The translations under genes were made by a program, and so were the position numbers. The notes beneath the pieces were generated by a model. The model was not told the origin of the DNA. It worked only from the letters and a program-made list of their open reading frames with translations, and searched no databases. A DNA stretch of 64,000 bases from positions 54,647-118,646 of the forward strand of contig JAJDNS010000073.1 of the NCBI GenBank assembly GCA_022340585.1. Direction: 5' to 3'. This DNA comes from Acidobacteriota bacterium (lineage in GTDB: Bacteria; Acidobacteriota; Vicinamibacteria; Fen-336). This document shows positions 25,070-35,018 of the stretch, in pieces (the stretch's first letter is position 1; each line of letters begins with the position of its first letter).

Positions 25070-26271
25070 TGCCCAAAGCACGCCCGCTGGCCCTGCTCAC
25101 CCTCGCCATGGCCCTCGCGCCCGCTTGCGGCCACAAGGGTCCTCCGGTGGCCCCCCTCAGGCGGACTCCCCCGATGCTCGTGGACTTCCGGCTCGCGCAG
25201 CGCGGGGACGCGCTCGAGGTGTCCTGCACTGCGCCCCGGGCCTCGGTGGACGGGGTGGCGTTCGAGAGCGTCGACATCGACCTCTTCTGGGGAGAGGGAC
25301 AGATCGACCTCGAGAAGGAGGGGAACCGCCGCACCGTCCAGGCGATGCCGGGCGAGCGCGTCGTCGAGAAGCTCCCCCTGCCCGTGCCCGGCACCCTGGT
25401 GCGCGCGGCCTCCCGGGCCGAAGTCGGCGGCAGCCAGGGCCAGCGGACCCTGATCCTCGCGCTCGAGGCGCAGGCTCCCCTGATCCCACCCCTCGATCTC
25501 ACCGCCCGGCTTCTCGGCGACGGGGTGAGCCTGAGCTGGCAGGGCCCGCTGCCGGAACCGGTGGAGGCGCCCGACCTCGGGCCCGCGGGGGGAGCGCCGC
25601 TCCCGTTCAGTGACTTCTTCTCTCGGGAGCCGCCGACGCCGGAGAAGGCTCCCGCCGGGGAGCCCCGGGAGGGGGAGGACGAGCCGGAGGCCGGCGGCGC
25701 CTCGGCGCCCGAGACTCCGGGACGGGCGGGGGAGGGCGGCGGCACACTGGACGAGGACCAGGCGCCGGAGGAGCTCCTGCGCACCCACGGGTTCCTGATC
25801 TACCGGCGCCGGCAGTCCGGAACCTACGGGGTTCCCCTCGACCGAGAGCCACAGGAGGCGCGAGAGCTTCTGGACCGGCATGCCCAGGTCGGTGCCACCG
25901 CGTGCTACGTGGTGCGCGCGGCCGGCTCCGTCGATCCCCTCATCGAGAGCGCCCCCTCGAACGAGGTCTGCCTGGCCGTGCGCGACATCACCCCGCCCTC
26001 CCCCCCGACCGGGCTCGCGGTCGTGCCCCGGGACGGGGGCCTGGATGTCGTCTGGAGCCCTTCCCCCGCCGTGGATCTCGGCGGGTACCGCATCTACCGC
26101 GCGACCGGGGAGGGAGCAGCGGAGGCGGTGGCCGACGTGGAAGCCACAGAAACGGCCTGGCACGACTCGTCCGTCGAGGGCGGGGTGCTGTACCGCTACC
26201 AAATCACCGCCCTCGACCGGGCCGGCAACGAGGGCCCACCGTCGGGGACGGCGGAGGGGAGGCCCGAGTGA
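25069..26271 (+). CDS. Predicted lipoprotein with fibronectin type III domains
   Basis: 400 residues. The N-terminus MPKARPLALLTLAMALAPAC ends in Cys20, a plausible though weak lipobox. Two Fn3-like modules are recognisable: a first beta-rich module (~35-160; RLAQRGDALEVSCTAPR) and a clear C-terminal one (~305-395; PPSPPTGLAVVPRDGGLDVVWSPS, DLGGYRIYRA, VLYRYQITALDRAGNEG). Between them is a low-complexity Glu/Pro/Ala-rich linker near residues 195-245. The N-terminal form (LxACGxKGPPxxP) is common in small Gram-negative lipoproteins. It is translationally coupled to hslU but functionally unrelated to it as far as I can tell. Role unknown, probably periplasmic binding or a scaffold. Confidence 0.75.
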
Positions 26272-26531
26272 GCCCCAAGCGCTGCTTCCGGGTGCGCGCT
26301 GGGAGCACGGTCGCGTGGGCGCGCCTTCGGCAGGAGGGCTCCACCCAGCTGCTGGCCTTCTCTCTCGGTGCCCCACCTGGTCTGGTACGCCTCCCGAGTG
26401 ATGACGCCGCCGCCGGGAGATATCATCTCAACAGGGACCCCGTCCGGAGTTGCCCCATTCAGCCCGGGGACGTGACGGTGGTCGAGGTGGAGGGTGTGGG
26501 CACGCACGCCGACCCCGTCACGGAGGGCTAG
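26268..26531 (+). pseudogene. Decayed fumarylacetoacetate hydrolase (FAH)-family gene
   Basis: An open frame of 87 codons from GTG 26268 overlaps the lipoprotein stop (GTGA), but it is probably a fossil. Its first ~30 codons (KRCFRVRAGSTVAWARLRQEG) look like an FAH N-terminus and its last ~25 (IQPGDVTVVEVEGVGTHADPV) are an FAH C-terminus. The conserved stretch before that, HLVWYASRVMTPPPGDIIS and TGTPSGVAP, lies in the next frame (26374-26456), so a frameshift occurs near 26455 in a CCCCA run. The catalytic middle (~150 residues) is missing. Full-length FAH proteins are around 260 residues. Frame 0 may still be translated through the overlap, but an enzyme is unlikely. Confidence 0.6.
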
Positions 26532-26540
26532 GGAGACCGC

Positions 26541-27203
26541 ATGAAGATCTTTCTCGACACAGCGAACCTGGACGAGATCCGAGAAGCGGCGAGCCTGGGG
26601 GTGGTGGACGGCGTCACCACCAACCCGAGCCTGCTTGCCAGGGAGACCGGCGACCCCGAGGCCATTCTCGTCGAGATCTGCAAGACCGTGAACGGCCCCA
26701 TCTCGGGCGAGGTGGTGGCCACCGACGCCGAGGGCATGATCGGGGAGGGGAGGCACCTCGCCTCGTTGCACGAGAACGTCGTGGTCAAGATCCCCTGCAT
26801 CGAGGAGGGCCTCAAGGCCACCAGGGTGCTGGCCGGCGAAGGCAAGCGAGTCAACATGACGCTGATCTTCAGCCCGACCCAGGCCCTGCTCGCGGCCAAG
26901 GCCGGAGCCCGCTACGTCTCGCCCTTCGTCGGGCGGCTCGACGACGTGGCGACGCAGGGCATGGAGCTGGTTGCCGACATCATCCAGATCTTCGACCACT
27001 ACGACTTCGACTGCGAGGTCCTGGCTGCCAGCCTCCGCCATCCACTCCACGTGGTGGAGGCGGCGCGGATGGGGGCCGACATCGTCACCATGCCCATGAG
27101 CGTCTTCCAGAAGCTCCTCAAGCACCCGCTCACCGACATTGGCCTCAAGCGATTCCTCGACGACTGGGAGAAGGTGAAGGCCCAGATGGCGGCCAGGGCC
27201 TAG
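26541..27203 (+). CDS. Fructose-6-phosphate aldolase / transaldolase (small subfamily)
   Basis: 220 residues, the size of the short transaldolase/FSA subfamily (MipB/TalC). Opens [33 protein letters not shown]. The Schiff-base lysine is in [15 protein letters not shown], with [19 protein letters not shown] and [11 protein letters not shown] as further family markers. Transaldolases of this type act in the non-oxidative pentose phosphate pathway, while FSA proper cleaves fructose 6-phosphate to glyceraldehyde 3-phosphate and dihydroxyacetone; sequence alone does not settle which. GGGAGA lies ahead of the ATG. FmdB follows eight bases after the stop. Confidence 0.9.
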   Translation: MKIFLDTANLDEIREAASLGVVDGVTTNPSLLARETGDPEAILVEICKTVNGPISGEVVATDAEGMIGEGRHLASLHENVVVKIPCIEEGLKATRVLAGEGKRVNMTLIFSPTQALLAAKAGARYVSPFVGRLDDVATQGMELVADIIQIFDHYDFDCEVLAASLRHPLHVVEAARMGADIVTMPMSVFQKLLKHPLTDIGLKRFLDDWEKVKAQMAARA

Positions 27204-27211
27204 CGGCGATC

Positions 27212-27472
27212 ATGCCTCTCTACGAGTACGTCTGCACCGCGTGCCGCACACGCTTCGAGAAGCTGGTCCGACGCTTCGGTGACGAGGTGGCCTGTCCCGC
27301 GTGCGCCAGCGAGGCAGTGGAGAAGCAGCTCTCGGTCTTCGCCGTCGGCTCCCCCGCCCCGTCCTTCGAAGGCTGTGGGGCTGGCCCCTGCGAGGCGGGG
27401 ACCTGCGGCGCGATGAGGAGCGGAGGCGGCGAAGGCCCCTGTGGCGGCGGGGCCTGTGGCCTCCCGAGCTAG
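27212..27472 (+). CDS. FmdB-type zinc-ribbon regulatory protein with Cys-rich tail
   Basis: 86 residues. [34 protein letters not shown] is the classic FmdB zinc ribbon (CxxC...CxxC). The rest is a Gly/Cys-rich tail ([15 protein letters not shown]...GPCGGGACG) that may bind metal. Small proteins of this kind are common and their role, often guessed as transcriptional, is not established. It sits between the aldolase gene and the carboxylase subunits, with seven bases to the next start, so it is co-transcribed with the carboxylase. Confidence 0.85.
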   Translation: MPLYEYVCTACRTRFEKLVRRFGDEVACPACASEAVEKQLSVFAVGSPAPSFEGCGAGPCEAGTCGAMRSGGGEGPCGGGACGLPS

Positions 27473-27479
27473 GCGCCCC

Positions 27480-29018
27480 ATGTCCCTCGAGACCCTCCGA
27501 GACAAGGTCCGCCGGGCGGAGGAGGGAGGCGGTCCGGAGCGTCGTGAGCGTCAGCACCGGGAGGGCAAGCTCACCGCCCGTGAGCGTGTCGAGCTCCTCC
27601 TCGACGAGGGCAGCTTCGAGGAGCTCGACCAGCTGGTCGAGCACCGCTGCCTCGACTTCGGCATGGCCGATCAGAGGATCCCGGGGGACGGGGTGGTCTC
27701 CGGCTACGGTCGTGTCGAGGGCCGGCTGGTCTACGTCTTCGCCCAGGACTTCACCGTCTTCGGAGGAAGCCTCTCCGAGACGAACGCCCGGAAGATCTGC
27801 AAGATCATGGATCTCGCCGTGGAGATGGGCGCTCCGGTCATCGGCCTGAACGACTCCGGCGGAGCCCGCATCCAGGAGGGAGTCGCCTCGCTCGCCGGCT
27901 ACGCCGACATCTTCCTCCGCAACACCCTGGCCTCGGGGGTGGTTCCCCAGATCTCGGCCATCATGGGGGCGTGCGCCGGTGGGGCGGTGTACAGCCCCGC
28001 GATCACCGATTTCAACGTGATGGTGAAGGACACCTCGTGCATGTTCGTCACCGGTCCCGACGTCATCCGCACCGTCACCCATGAGGAGGTGACGAAAGAG
28101 GAGCTGGGCGGGGCCATGACCCACAGCGCCCGGTCGGGGGTCGCTCATTTCGCGGTGGACGACGACCGGGCCTGCCTCGCCCTCATTCGCGAGCTGCTCG
28201 CCTATCTGCCCTCCAACAACCTGGAGGAGGCCCCACGCCGTCCCACCGAGGATCCCCTCGACCGGGAAGAGGTGGCGCTCGAGGAGCTGGTGCCGTCCGA
28301 CCCCATGAAGCCCTACGACATGAAGCTTCTGATCGAGGCGGTGGTGGACGAGGGACGGTTCCTCGAGGTCCACGAGCTCTTCGCCCCGAACATCGTGGTG
28401 GGCTTCGCCCGCTTCGGGGGCCGCAGCGTCGGTCTGGTAGCCAACCAGCCCGCCCACCTCGCCGGCTGCCTCGACATCGATGCTTCGGTCAAGGGGGCAC
28501 GGTTCGTCCGGTTCTGCGACGCCTTCAACATCCCCCTGGTGACGTTCGAGGACGTGCCCGGGTTCCTGCCCGGCACTGGCCAGGAGTACGGGGGGATCAT
28601 CCGCCACGGGGCCAAGCTCCTCTACGCCTACGCCGAGGCCACGGTTCCCAAGGTGACGGTGATCACCCGCAAGGCCTACGGCGGGGCCTACTGCGTGATG
28701 TCCAGCAAGCACCTCCGCACCGACGTGAACTACGCGTGGCCCACCGCCGAGATCGCGGTCATGGGCCCGGAGGCTGCGGTCGGCGTCCTCTACCGTCGAG
28801 ACCTGCAGGCGGCGGAGGATCCCGACGCCCTGCGGGCCCGAAAGGTCGAGGAGTTTCGGGAGAAGTTCGCGAACCCCTACGTGGCGACCGACCGGGGTTT
28901 CGTCGACGCCGTCATCGAGCCGCGGCACACCCGGGCCCGGATCGTGGCCGCCCTCGAGATGGCGCGGACCAAGCGCAGCCGCTCTCCCCCGAAGAAGCAC
29001 GGAAGCATCCCCCTGTGA
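27480..29018 (+). CDS. Acyl-CoA carboxylase carboxyltransferase (beta) subunit
   Basis: 512 residues of the propionyl-/methylmalonyl-/acetyl-CoA carboxylase beta family. N-terminal half: [55 protein letters not shown] with the oxyanion-hole glycines, [17 protein letters not shown]-terminal half: [97 protein letters not shown]. Most likely propionyl-CoA carboxylase beta, as in the methylmalonyl-CoA pathway, though acetyl-CoA use cannot be excluded. ATG at 27480. Its TGA overlaps a possible GTG start of the next gene. Confidence 0.92.
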   Translation: MSLETLRDKVRRAEEGGGPERRERQHREGKLTARERVELLLDEGSFEELDQLVEHRCLDFGMADQRIPGDGVVSGYGRVEGRLVYVFAQDFTVFGGSLSETNARKICKIMDLAVEMGAPVIGLNDSGGARIQEGVASLAGYADIFLRNTLASGVVPQISAIMGACAGGAVYSPAITDFNVMVKDTSCMFVTGPDVIRTVTHEEVTKEELGGAMTHSARSGVAHFAVDDDRACLALIRELLAYLPSNNLEEAPRRPTEDPLDREEVALEELVPSDPMKPYDMKLLIEAVVDEGRFLEVHELFAPNIVVGFARFGGRSVGLVANQPAHLAGCLDIDASVKGARFVRFCDAFNIPLVTFEDVPGFLPGTGQEYGGIIRHGAKLLYAYAEATVPKVTVITRKAYGGAYCVMSSKHLRTDVNYAWPTAEIAVMGPEAAVGVLYRRDLQAAEDPDALRARKVEEFREKFANPYVATDRGFVDAVIEPRHTRARIVAALEMARTKRSRSPPKKHGSIPL

Positions 29019-29044
29019 GGGGAAAGAAGGAGCGCGGGGCCGAG

Positions 29045-30574
29045 GTGAAAAGCGGCGGACGCACTTTCGGCAAGGTCCTGGTCGCCAACCGCGGCGAGAT
29101 CGCCGTGCGCGTGATCCGTGCGTGCCGCGAGATGGGAATCCGCACGGTGGCGGTCTACTCCGAGGCCGACCGCTCCGCGCTCCACGTTCGCCTCGCCGAC
29201 GAGGCCCGGTCCATCGGCCCCGCTCCGTCTCGCGAGTCCTACCTGAGCATCGAGCGGGTGCTGGAAGCCGCCGAGAGCGCCGGCGCCGAGGCCGTCCACC
29301 CCGGCTATGGGTTTCTCGCCGAGAACGCCGCGTTCGCCCGGGCGTGCGAGGAGAAGGGCCTCGTCTTCATCGGGCCACGGGCCGAAACCATCGCTCTCAT
29401 GGGCGAGAAGACCGCGGCCCGCCGGGAGGCGGTGGCGGCGGGCGTGCCCGTCGTGCCGGGGACCCTCGAGCCCCTCGCCGACGAAGAGACGATCGCCCGG
29501 GAGGCCGCTCGGATCGGCTTTCCCGTCATGCTCAAGGCGGCGGCGGGAGGCGGTGGCAAGGGGCTGCGCCTCGTGGGGTCCGCGGGCGAGCTGCCGTCGG
29601 CGGTGGCCCGGGCGCGCTCCGAAGCCCGGGGTGCCTTCGGAGACGACCGCGTCTACCTCGAGAAAGCCATCCTCCGTCCCCGCCACATCGAGATCCAGCT
29701 CCTCGCCGACGCCCACGGAACCACCGTGCACCTGTTCGAGCGGGAGTGCTCGATCCAGCGGCGACACCAGAAGGTCATCGAGGAGAGCCCGTCGCCGCTC
29801 GTGACCCCCGGCCTCCGGGCCCGCATGGGCAACCTCGCGGTGGCGCTGGCCGAGCGAGTCGGGTATGTCGGCGCCGGGACCCTGGAGTTCCTGGTCGACG
29901 CCGACCGGAACCCGTACTTCCTCGAGATGAATACCCGGCTGCAGGTCGAGCACCCGGTGACGGAGGAGGTCACGGGGATCGACATCGTGAAGATGCAGAT
30001 CCGGATCGCCCAGGGCGAAGCGCTTCCTCTCGACCAGGGAGACATCGAGCAGCGGGGGCACGCCATCGAGTGTCGCGTCTACGCCGAGGATCCCGAGGCC
30101 GGCTTCCTGCCGAGCCCCGGGCGCATCCTGGCCCTGCGTGTGCCCGCCGGCCCCGGGGTCCGCGACGACTCAGGGGTCTACGAGGGCTGGGACGTGCCCG
30201 TCCACTACGATCCACTCATCTCCAAGCTGATCGTGTGGGCAGGAAGCCGGCCGGAGGCGATCCAGCGCATGCGTCGAGCGCTCTCCGAGTACCAGGTCCT
30301 GGGGATCCGCACCACGCTACCCTTCTTCGCCCGCGCGCTCCGGCATCCCGCGTTCGAGGCCGGCGACATCGACACCTCCTTCGTCGAGACCCTGCAGGCG
30401 GAGGAGGAGAGGGCTGGCGGGGGGCGCGAGGGCGTCGACGTGGCGGTGGCCGCGGCCGCGATTCAGGCCCTGCGCGAGCGCCGGGCGGCGCAGCTCCGTT
30501 CGGCGTCGAACGACGCGGCCCGCTCCCCCTGGCGAGAGGCGGGCCTTCGCGAGGCCCACGGGCGGAGGGGATAG
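29045..30574 (+). CDS. Biotin carboxylase subunit of acyl-CoA carboxylase
   Basis: 509 residues from GTG 29045; an alternative GTG at 29015 overlaps the beta-subunit stop. I chose the later start because the ATP-grasp N-terminus FGKVLVANRGEIAVRVIRACREMG follows directly. ATP-binding glycine-rich loop: LKAAAGGGGKGLRLV. Carboxylase hallmarks: RHIEIQLLADAHGTTVHLFERECSIQRRHQKVIEE, and EMNTRLQVEHPVTEEVTGIDIVKMQIRIAQGE. There is no biotin domain; the biotin carrier is the next gene, four bases later. Catalyses ATP-dependent carboxylation of biotin. Confidence 0.93.
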   Translation: MKSGGRTFGKVLVANRGEIAVRVIRACREMGIRTVAVYSEADRSALHVRLADEARSIGPAPSRESYLSIERVLEAAESAGAEAVHPGYGFLAENAAFARACEEKGLVFIGPRAETIALMGEKTAARREAVAAGVPVVPGTLEPLADEETIAREAARIGFPVMLKAAAGGGGKGLRLVGSAGELPSAVARARSEARGAFGDDRVYLEKAILRPRHIEIQLLADAHGTTVHLFERECSIQRRHQKVIEESPSPLVTPGLRARMGNLAVALAERVGYVGAGTLEFLVDADRNPYFLEMNTRLQVEHPVTEEVTGIDIVKMQIRIAQGEALPLDQGDIEQRGHAIECRVYAEDPEAGFLPSPGRILALRVPAGPGVRDDSGVYEGWDVPVHYDPLISKLIVWAGSRPEAIQRMRRALSEYQVLGIRTTLPFFARALRHPAFEAGDIDTSFVETLQAEEERAGGGREGVDVAVAAAAIQALRERRAAQLRSASNDAARSPWREAGLREAHGRRG

Positions 30575-30577
30575 CCG

Positions 30578-31069
30578 ATGCGGCTCGACGCGACCGTGGA
30601 CGGACGGACGGTCCGGGTAGAGGTGAGGCACGACGACGACGGCTATGCCGTGACCCTCGACGGCACTCGCCTCGGGGTCGATCTCGCCGAGGCCGGGGAG
30701 CGCTTCATGAGCCTGATCGTGGGCGGATTCAGCTACGAGGTTGGACTCGAGAAGCGCCCCGACGGCTACCGGGTCCACCTCCCCGACGACACCGTCACCG
30801 TGTCCCTGGCCGAGGGGGCACGCGACGGCGCCCGGCCTGCCCGTCGGGCTCACGGCCCCGCGCGCCTCACCGCCCCCATGCCGGGGCGGGTGGTGCGGGT
30901 GCTCGCCGAGGAGGGGCGGGAGGTGAAACCGGGGGAGGGTCTCGTGGTCATCGAGGCCATGAAGATGGAGAACGAGCTCAAGGCTCCCCGGAAGGGGCGC
31001 GTTCACGAGGTCGCGGTGCGCGAAGGACAAGCGGTGGAGGCCGGCGCGCTTCTGGTCGTCGTCGACTGA
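30578..31069 (+). CDS. Biotin carboxyl carrier protein subunit of acyl-CoA carboxylase
   Basis: 163 residues. The C-terminal biotinyl domain has the biotin-attachment lysine in VIEAMKMENELKAP, and PMPGRVVRVLAEEGREVKPG is the usual domain start. The N-terminal ~95 residues are beta-rich (LDATVDGRTVRVEVRHDDDGYAVTLDGTRL) and probably form the linker that docks the carrier to the carboxyltransferase. Three-gene layout with the beta and biotin carboxylase subunits. The TamB gene begins ten bases after its stop. Confidence 0.92.
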   Translation: MRLDATVDGRTVRVEVRHDDDGYAVTLDGTRLGVDLAEAGERFMSLIVGGFSYEVGLEKRPDGYRVHLPDDTVTVSLAEGARDGARPARRAHGPARLTAPMPGRVVRVLAEEGREVKPGEGLVVIEAMKMENELKAPRKGRVHEVAVREGQAVEAGALLVVVD

Positions 31070-31079
31070 AGGAGATCCT

Positions 31080-34000
31080 GTGTCGGGTCGACGGAAGCTC
31101 TTCTTCTTCTTCCTCGTCGTCGTTGCCACCGCGCTCTACGCGCTGTGGCGGGCGCCCCAGTGGGGGGCCCGAGTGGTCGAGCACGCGCTCGCTGGCTACT
31201 TTCACCGGACCGTCCGAGTCGCGGAGTTGCGCTTTCGCTCGTTTCCCGCCGAGATAGAGATTCTGGGGCTGCGGGTGGACGGGGCGAGCCCGGACGCGCC
31301 ACCGTTTCTCGAGGTGCCCAGCGCCCGTATCCGCCCCAGCCTCGCTCCCCTCAGGGGCAACCGGCTCGTCTTCTCCCGGTTGAGGATCGAGGGCCCGAGG
31401 CTGCGGATCAACGCCTATCGGGACCCGCCCGACGGCCCCGGGGGAGACGACATCCCGAAGCTGGGCGGCGGTCGCGGAGGGGGCGGCGGTCATGGTCTCC
31501 GGGTGAGCATCGAGCGGCTGGTGCTCGTCGGCGGTGAGTTCATCCTCAACCACGATCGGGTGCCTCTCGACCTCGACCTCCCGAGGTTCACGGGCCGGCT
31601 GGCCGGCCGTCCCGAGGGAGGAGTCGTCGGCCACGTCTCCTTTGGCCCGGGCGCACTCCGTTTCGGCGATGCCCCGGAGCTGCCGGTGGGAACCCAGATC
31701 GATCTCGTCATCCACCAGGGTCTCCTCACGGTCCTCGGTGCCCGGATCGTCGGGGAGGGGACCAATGTGGCCTACCGCGGTCGGCTGAGGCTGTCCGGCC
31801 GGCCCCAGGGCCAGTTCACCCTCGAGGGCCCGGTGGATCTCGCCCTGCTCGAGCGCCACCTCTTCCGCTCCGGCCTGGGTCTGGCGGGGAGAGCGAGGTG
31901 GAACGGGTTGCTCTCCGTGGACGGCTCCCGGCTGCGCATCGAGGGCCGGGCGCGGGGCACCGACGGCACCTTCCGAGGCATTCCCGTGCCGCGCTTCGCC
32001 ACCTGGCTCTCGTACGACGGCACCTCGGGGCTGTTGATGCGCGACCTCGACGTGGAGGCCCTCGGGGGCTCGGCCTTCCTGGCCGTCGATGTGCCGCCGA
32101 CCCGGACCGGCGATCCGGTTCACATTCGCGGATCGTTGGCGGAGGCCGATGGTGTGGGCATCCTGAGGATGCTCTTCGGGTGGGGCGAGATGGGCGTCGG
32201 GGCCGCGGCCAGCGGGGAGTTCGACGTCCGTTGGCCCAAGGGACGGCCGCGGCTCGTGAGCGGGCGCGTCGACGTGGACCTGACCGCGCGGGCCGAGAGC
32301 CTCACCCCGCTGTCCGGGCTCGTCGAGTGGAGCGCGGAGGAAGGGGTGCAGACCTACGAGGGAGCCGATCTCCGCACCCCCGAGATGCGCGCGCGGGTCT
32401 CGGGGCGGGTCGAGCTCGACGATGGGGCCGACCTCTCGATCGACGGCGAGACATCGGACCTGGTGGCCACCGACGACCTGTTCACCCGGGTCCGGCAGGC
32501 CCTCGGCAACGCCGAGGCTCACCGCACCGGCTTCATGGGCTCGGGGACCTTCCGCGGAAAGTGGATCGGAACGACCTCGCTGCCGGTCTTCCAGGGCCGC
32601 TTCACGGGCCGGGACATCCGCTACTCCGACATCGACTGGGGACAGGCGGACTGGGTGGGGACGTTCGACACCGGGGCGGAGGCGGTGGACTCGCGCCCTC
32701 TCGTGCTACGCAAGGACGACGGCGAGCTGCGGTGGGCCGGGCGCTCGGAGATAGGCTGGTACGGAGTGCGGGACGTCGTCGAGGGTGAGATCCGCCTTTC
32801 CCGCTGGCCGGCCGCGGACGTGGTCTCGTTCATGGAGTGGGAGGTGGATCTCAGCGGAGAGGTGAGTGGGGAGGCCCACGCTCGCGGTCGTCGCAGCGAC
32901 CCGGAGGGCGAGGCCAGGATCACGGTGCAGGGCGGACGGTACTTCGGCGTTCCCTACGACCAGGCGATTGTCGAAGCGCGATGGGGGGATCGCCGGGCCG
33001 AGGTGACCTCGGGGTCGCTGACGGTGGGGGGGGGTACCACGACGTTCATCGGTGGGCTGAGCGACGATGGCATCTACGACGGATTGGCCGAGGTGCGAGA
33101 CGTCGATCTTGGCGCCGTGCTGCCTGGCCCGGCGCCCGACGTCCCTTTCGCGGGGCGGGTCTCCGGCCGCCTGGTGCTGGAGGGGACGCTCACGCGCCCC
33201 CGCCTGCGCGCGCACTTCACGTCGCCTCGCCTCTTCCTCGGGGACGAGGGAATCGGGGCTCTCGAAGCCACCCTGGTCGGGACCGGTGACGGCCGGCTCT
33301 CGGTGGACGGGCGCTGTCGGTCGGGACGGGTCGACGTCGACCTCGCCGGCACGGTGGCCGTCGCCTCTCCCTTCCAGGCCGACCTGCGCCTGAGCGCCCG
33401 CGACTCCAGCCTCGACCCTTTCGTCCGTGCGTTGAAGCCGACCCTGCCCGCGGCCGTCGGCCTCGTCGCCTCGGGTGAGATGCGCATCACAGGTCCCCTC
33501 GCGAACCCCCCGGATCTCCAGGCCGACGCCTCGGTGACCGACCTGCAGCTGCTTCTCCCGGACTATCCGATCCGGTCGCAGGGCCTGCCCCGGCTCGAGC
33601 TCGACGGGGGCCGGCTGCGGCTGGCCGACTTCCATCTTGCCGGAGAGGGGACGGATCTCGTGGTGACCGGTGGGGTCGACTTGCTCGGCGAGGGCCCCCT
33701 CGCGGTCTCGGCGCGCGGCCGCGCCGACCTGCGGGCACTGTCCCTGGTGACACGCCGGCTTCGGGGCTCCGGTGCAGCCCGTCTGACCGTCGACGTTTCC
33801 GGCACCCGCTCCCAGCCGCAGCTTGTGGGCGCCCTGGAGCTCGACGGCGCGGGCCTGCGCGTGCGGGGCTTCCCTCACGGTGTCGAGGAGCTGAAGGGCG
33901 CGGTGCGGTTCACCGAGGCGGTGGCGGAGCTCGACGGCGTGACCGGCTCGTTCGCGGGAGGAACGCTGAGGATCGAAGGCCAGGCTGCCTACTCCGGGGG

Positions 34001-35018
34001 CCGGCTGACCTCGTACGACATCCGACCTTCCGGCCGGGGCCTGTCTCTCCGTTACCCCGAAGGGCTCCGCAGCCTGCTCGACACCGATCTCCGACTATTC
34101 GGTGACGCGGATCAGCAGTGGATTACCGGGAAGGTCGACGTCCGGCAGGCGCTCTACAGCCGCCGCTACGACGTCGCTTCGGAGCTGCTGAGCGCGGGTC
34201 GTGACTTCGCCCCTGCGGCTCCCGCGTCGCTCGAGGAGGGGGCCCGCCTCGATCTCGAAATACGAGCCCCGGGCACGGTCCGCATCGACAACAATCTCGC
34301 CAGCCTCACCGCGCGGGCCGACCTCACCCTGCGGGGGACCACCCGGGCCCCGGTGGTCACCGGGCGGGCCGAGATCGAGAGCGGCCAGGTCTACTTCCAG
34401 GGGCGGACCTACGTGATCCGGCGTGGAAGCCTCGATTTCGTCAATCCTCGCCGGCTGGAGCCACTGTTCGACATCGAGGGGGAGACCCTGATTCGCTCCT
34501 ACCGGGTGACCCTCCATGTCAGCGGAACGCTCGAGCGGGTCACGCCGACCCTCACCTCGGACCCGCCCCTCAGCTCGCTCCAGATCCTGGCGCTGCTGGC
34601 CGGCCAGGACGAGAGCGAGGTCGCCAGCCTCACCCAGACCCAGGCCCGGGCGAACCAGGCCCAGCTCGCGGCGGCGGGCGCGGCCACCCTCGCGGCCGGC
34701 CGGCTCTCCGAATCCGTCGGCCTCGAGCGGGAAGCCGAGCGCCTCTTTGGACTGAACCGATTCTCGATCGACCCCTCGCTCCTGCGCGGTGCGGGCTCCA
34801 CCCCCACCGCTCGCGTGACGGTGGGCAAGCGGCTCACTCCGGATCTGAACGTCCTCTACTCCCAGGACCTTCGGGGCACGGAGGAACGTATCCTCGCCGT
34901 CGAGTACAACCTCTCCGATCGTCTCTCGCTCCGCCTGACGCGCACCGATCCCGGGACGGCCAAGACCGGCGTCGAGAAGGGGTGGGGGTTCGATCTGAGG
35001 ATTCGCCAGTCCTACTGA
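31080..35018 (+). CDS. TamB/AsmA-like translocation and assembly module protein
   Basis: 1312 residues, starting at GTG 31080 with AAGGAG ahead. An N-terminal transmembrane anchor (KLFFFFLVVVATALYALW) leads into a very long periplasmic beta-rich region made of repeated short strands, as in AsmA-like lipid-transport proteins. The C-terminal DUF490/TamB domain is clear: GRAEIESGQVYFQGRTYVIRRGSLDF, SYRVTLHVSGTLERVTPTLTS, DPPLSSLQILALLAGQ and the closing SDRLSLRLTRTD...GFDLRIRQSY. In Proteobacteria TamB pairs with the Omp85 protein TamA and is implicated in phospholipid transport and outer-membrane protein assembly. The stop overlaps the Omp85 gene start (TGATG). Confidence 0.88.
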   Translation: MSGRRKLFFFFLVVVATALYALWRAPQWGARVVEHALAGYFHRTVRVAELRFRSFPAEIEILGLRVDGASPDAPPFLEVPSARIRPSLAPLRGNRLVFSRLRIEGPRLRINAYRDPPDGPGGDDIPKLGGGRGGGGGHGLRVSIERLVLVGGEFILNHDRVPLDLDLPRFTGRLAGRPEGGVVGHVSFGPGALRFGDAPELPVGTQIDLVIHQGLLTVLGARIVGEGTNVAYRGRLRLSGRPQGQFTLEGPVDLALLERHLFRSGLGLAGRARWNGLLSVDGSRLRIEGRARGTDGTFRGIPVPRFATWLSYDGTSGLLMRDLDVEALGGSAFLAVDVPPTRTGDPVHIRGSLAEADGVGILRMLFGWGEMGVGAAASGEFDVRWPKGRPRLVSGRVDVDLTARAESLTPLSGLVEWSAEEGVQTYEGADLRTPEMRARVSGRVELDDGADLSIDGETSDLVATDDLFTRVRQALGNAEAHRTGFMGSGTFRGKWIGTTSLPVFQGRFTGRDIRYSDIDWGQADWVGTFDTGAEAVDSRPLVLRKDDGELRWAGRSEIGWYGVRDVVEGEIRLSRWPAADVVSFMEWEVDLSGEVSGEAHARGRRSDPEGEARITVQGGRYFGVPYDQAIVEARWGDRRAEVTSGSLTVGGGTTTFIGGLSDDGIYDGLAEVRDVDLGAVLPGPAPDVPFAGRVSGRLVLEGTLTRPRLRAHFTSPRLFLGDEGIGALEATLVGTGDGRLSVDGRCRSGRVDVDLAGTVAVASPFQADLRLSARDSSLDPFVRALKPTLPAAVGLVASGEMRITGPLANPPDLQADASVTDLQLLLPDYPIRSQGLPRLELDGGRLRLADFHLAGEGTDLVVTGGVDLLGEGPLAVSARGRADLRALSLVTRRLRGSGAARLTVDVSGTRSQPQLVGALELDGAGLRVRGFPHGVEELKGAVRFTEAVAELDGVTGSFAGGTLRIEGQAAYSGGRLTSYDIRPSGRGLSLRYPEGLRSLLDTDLRLFGDADQQWITGKVDVRQALYSRRYDVASELLSAGRDFAPAAPASLEEGARLDLEIRAPGTVRIDNNLASLTARADLTLRGTTRAPVVTGRAEIESGQVYFQGRTYVIRRGSLDFVNPRRLEPLFDIEGETLIRSYRVTLHVSGTLERVTPTLTSDPPLSSLQILALLAGQDESEVASLTQTQARANQAQLAAAGAATLAAGRLSESVGLEREAERLFGLNRFSIDPSLLRGAGSTPTARVTVGKRLTPDLNVLYSQDLRGTEERILAVEYNLSDRLSLRLTRTDPGTAKTGVEKGWGFDLRIRQSY

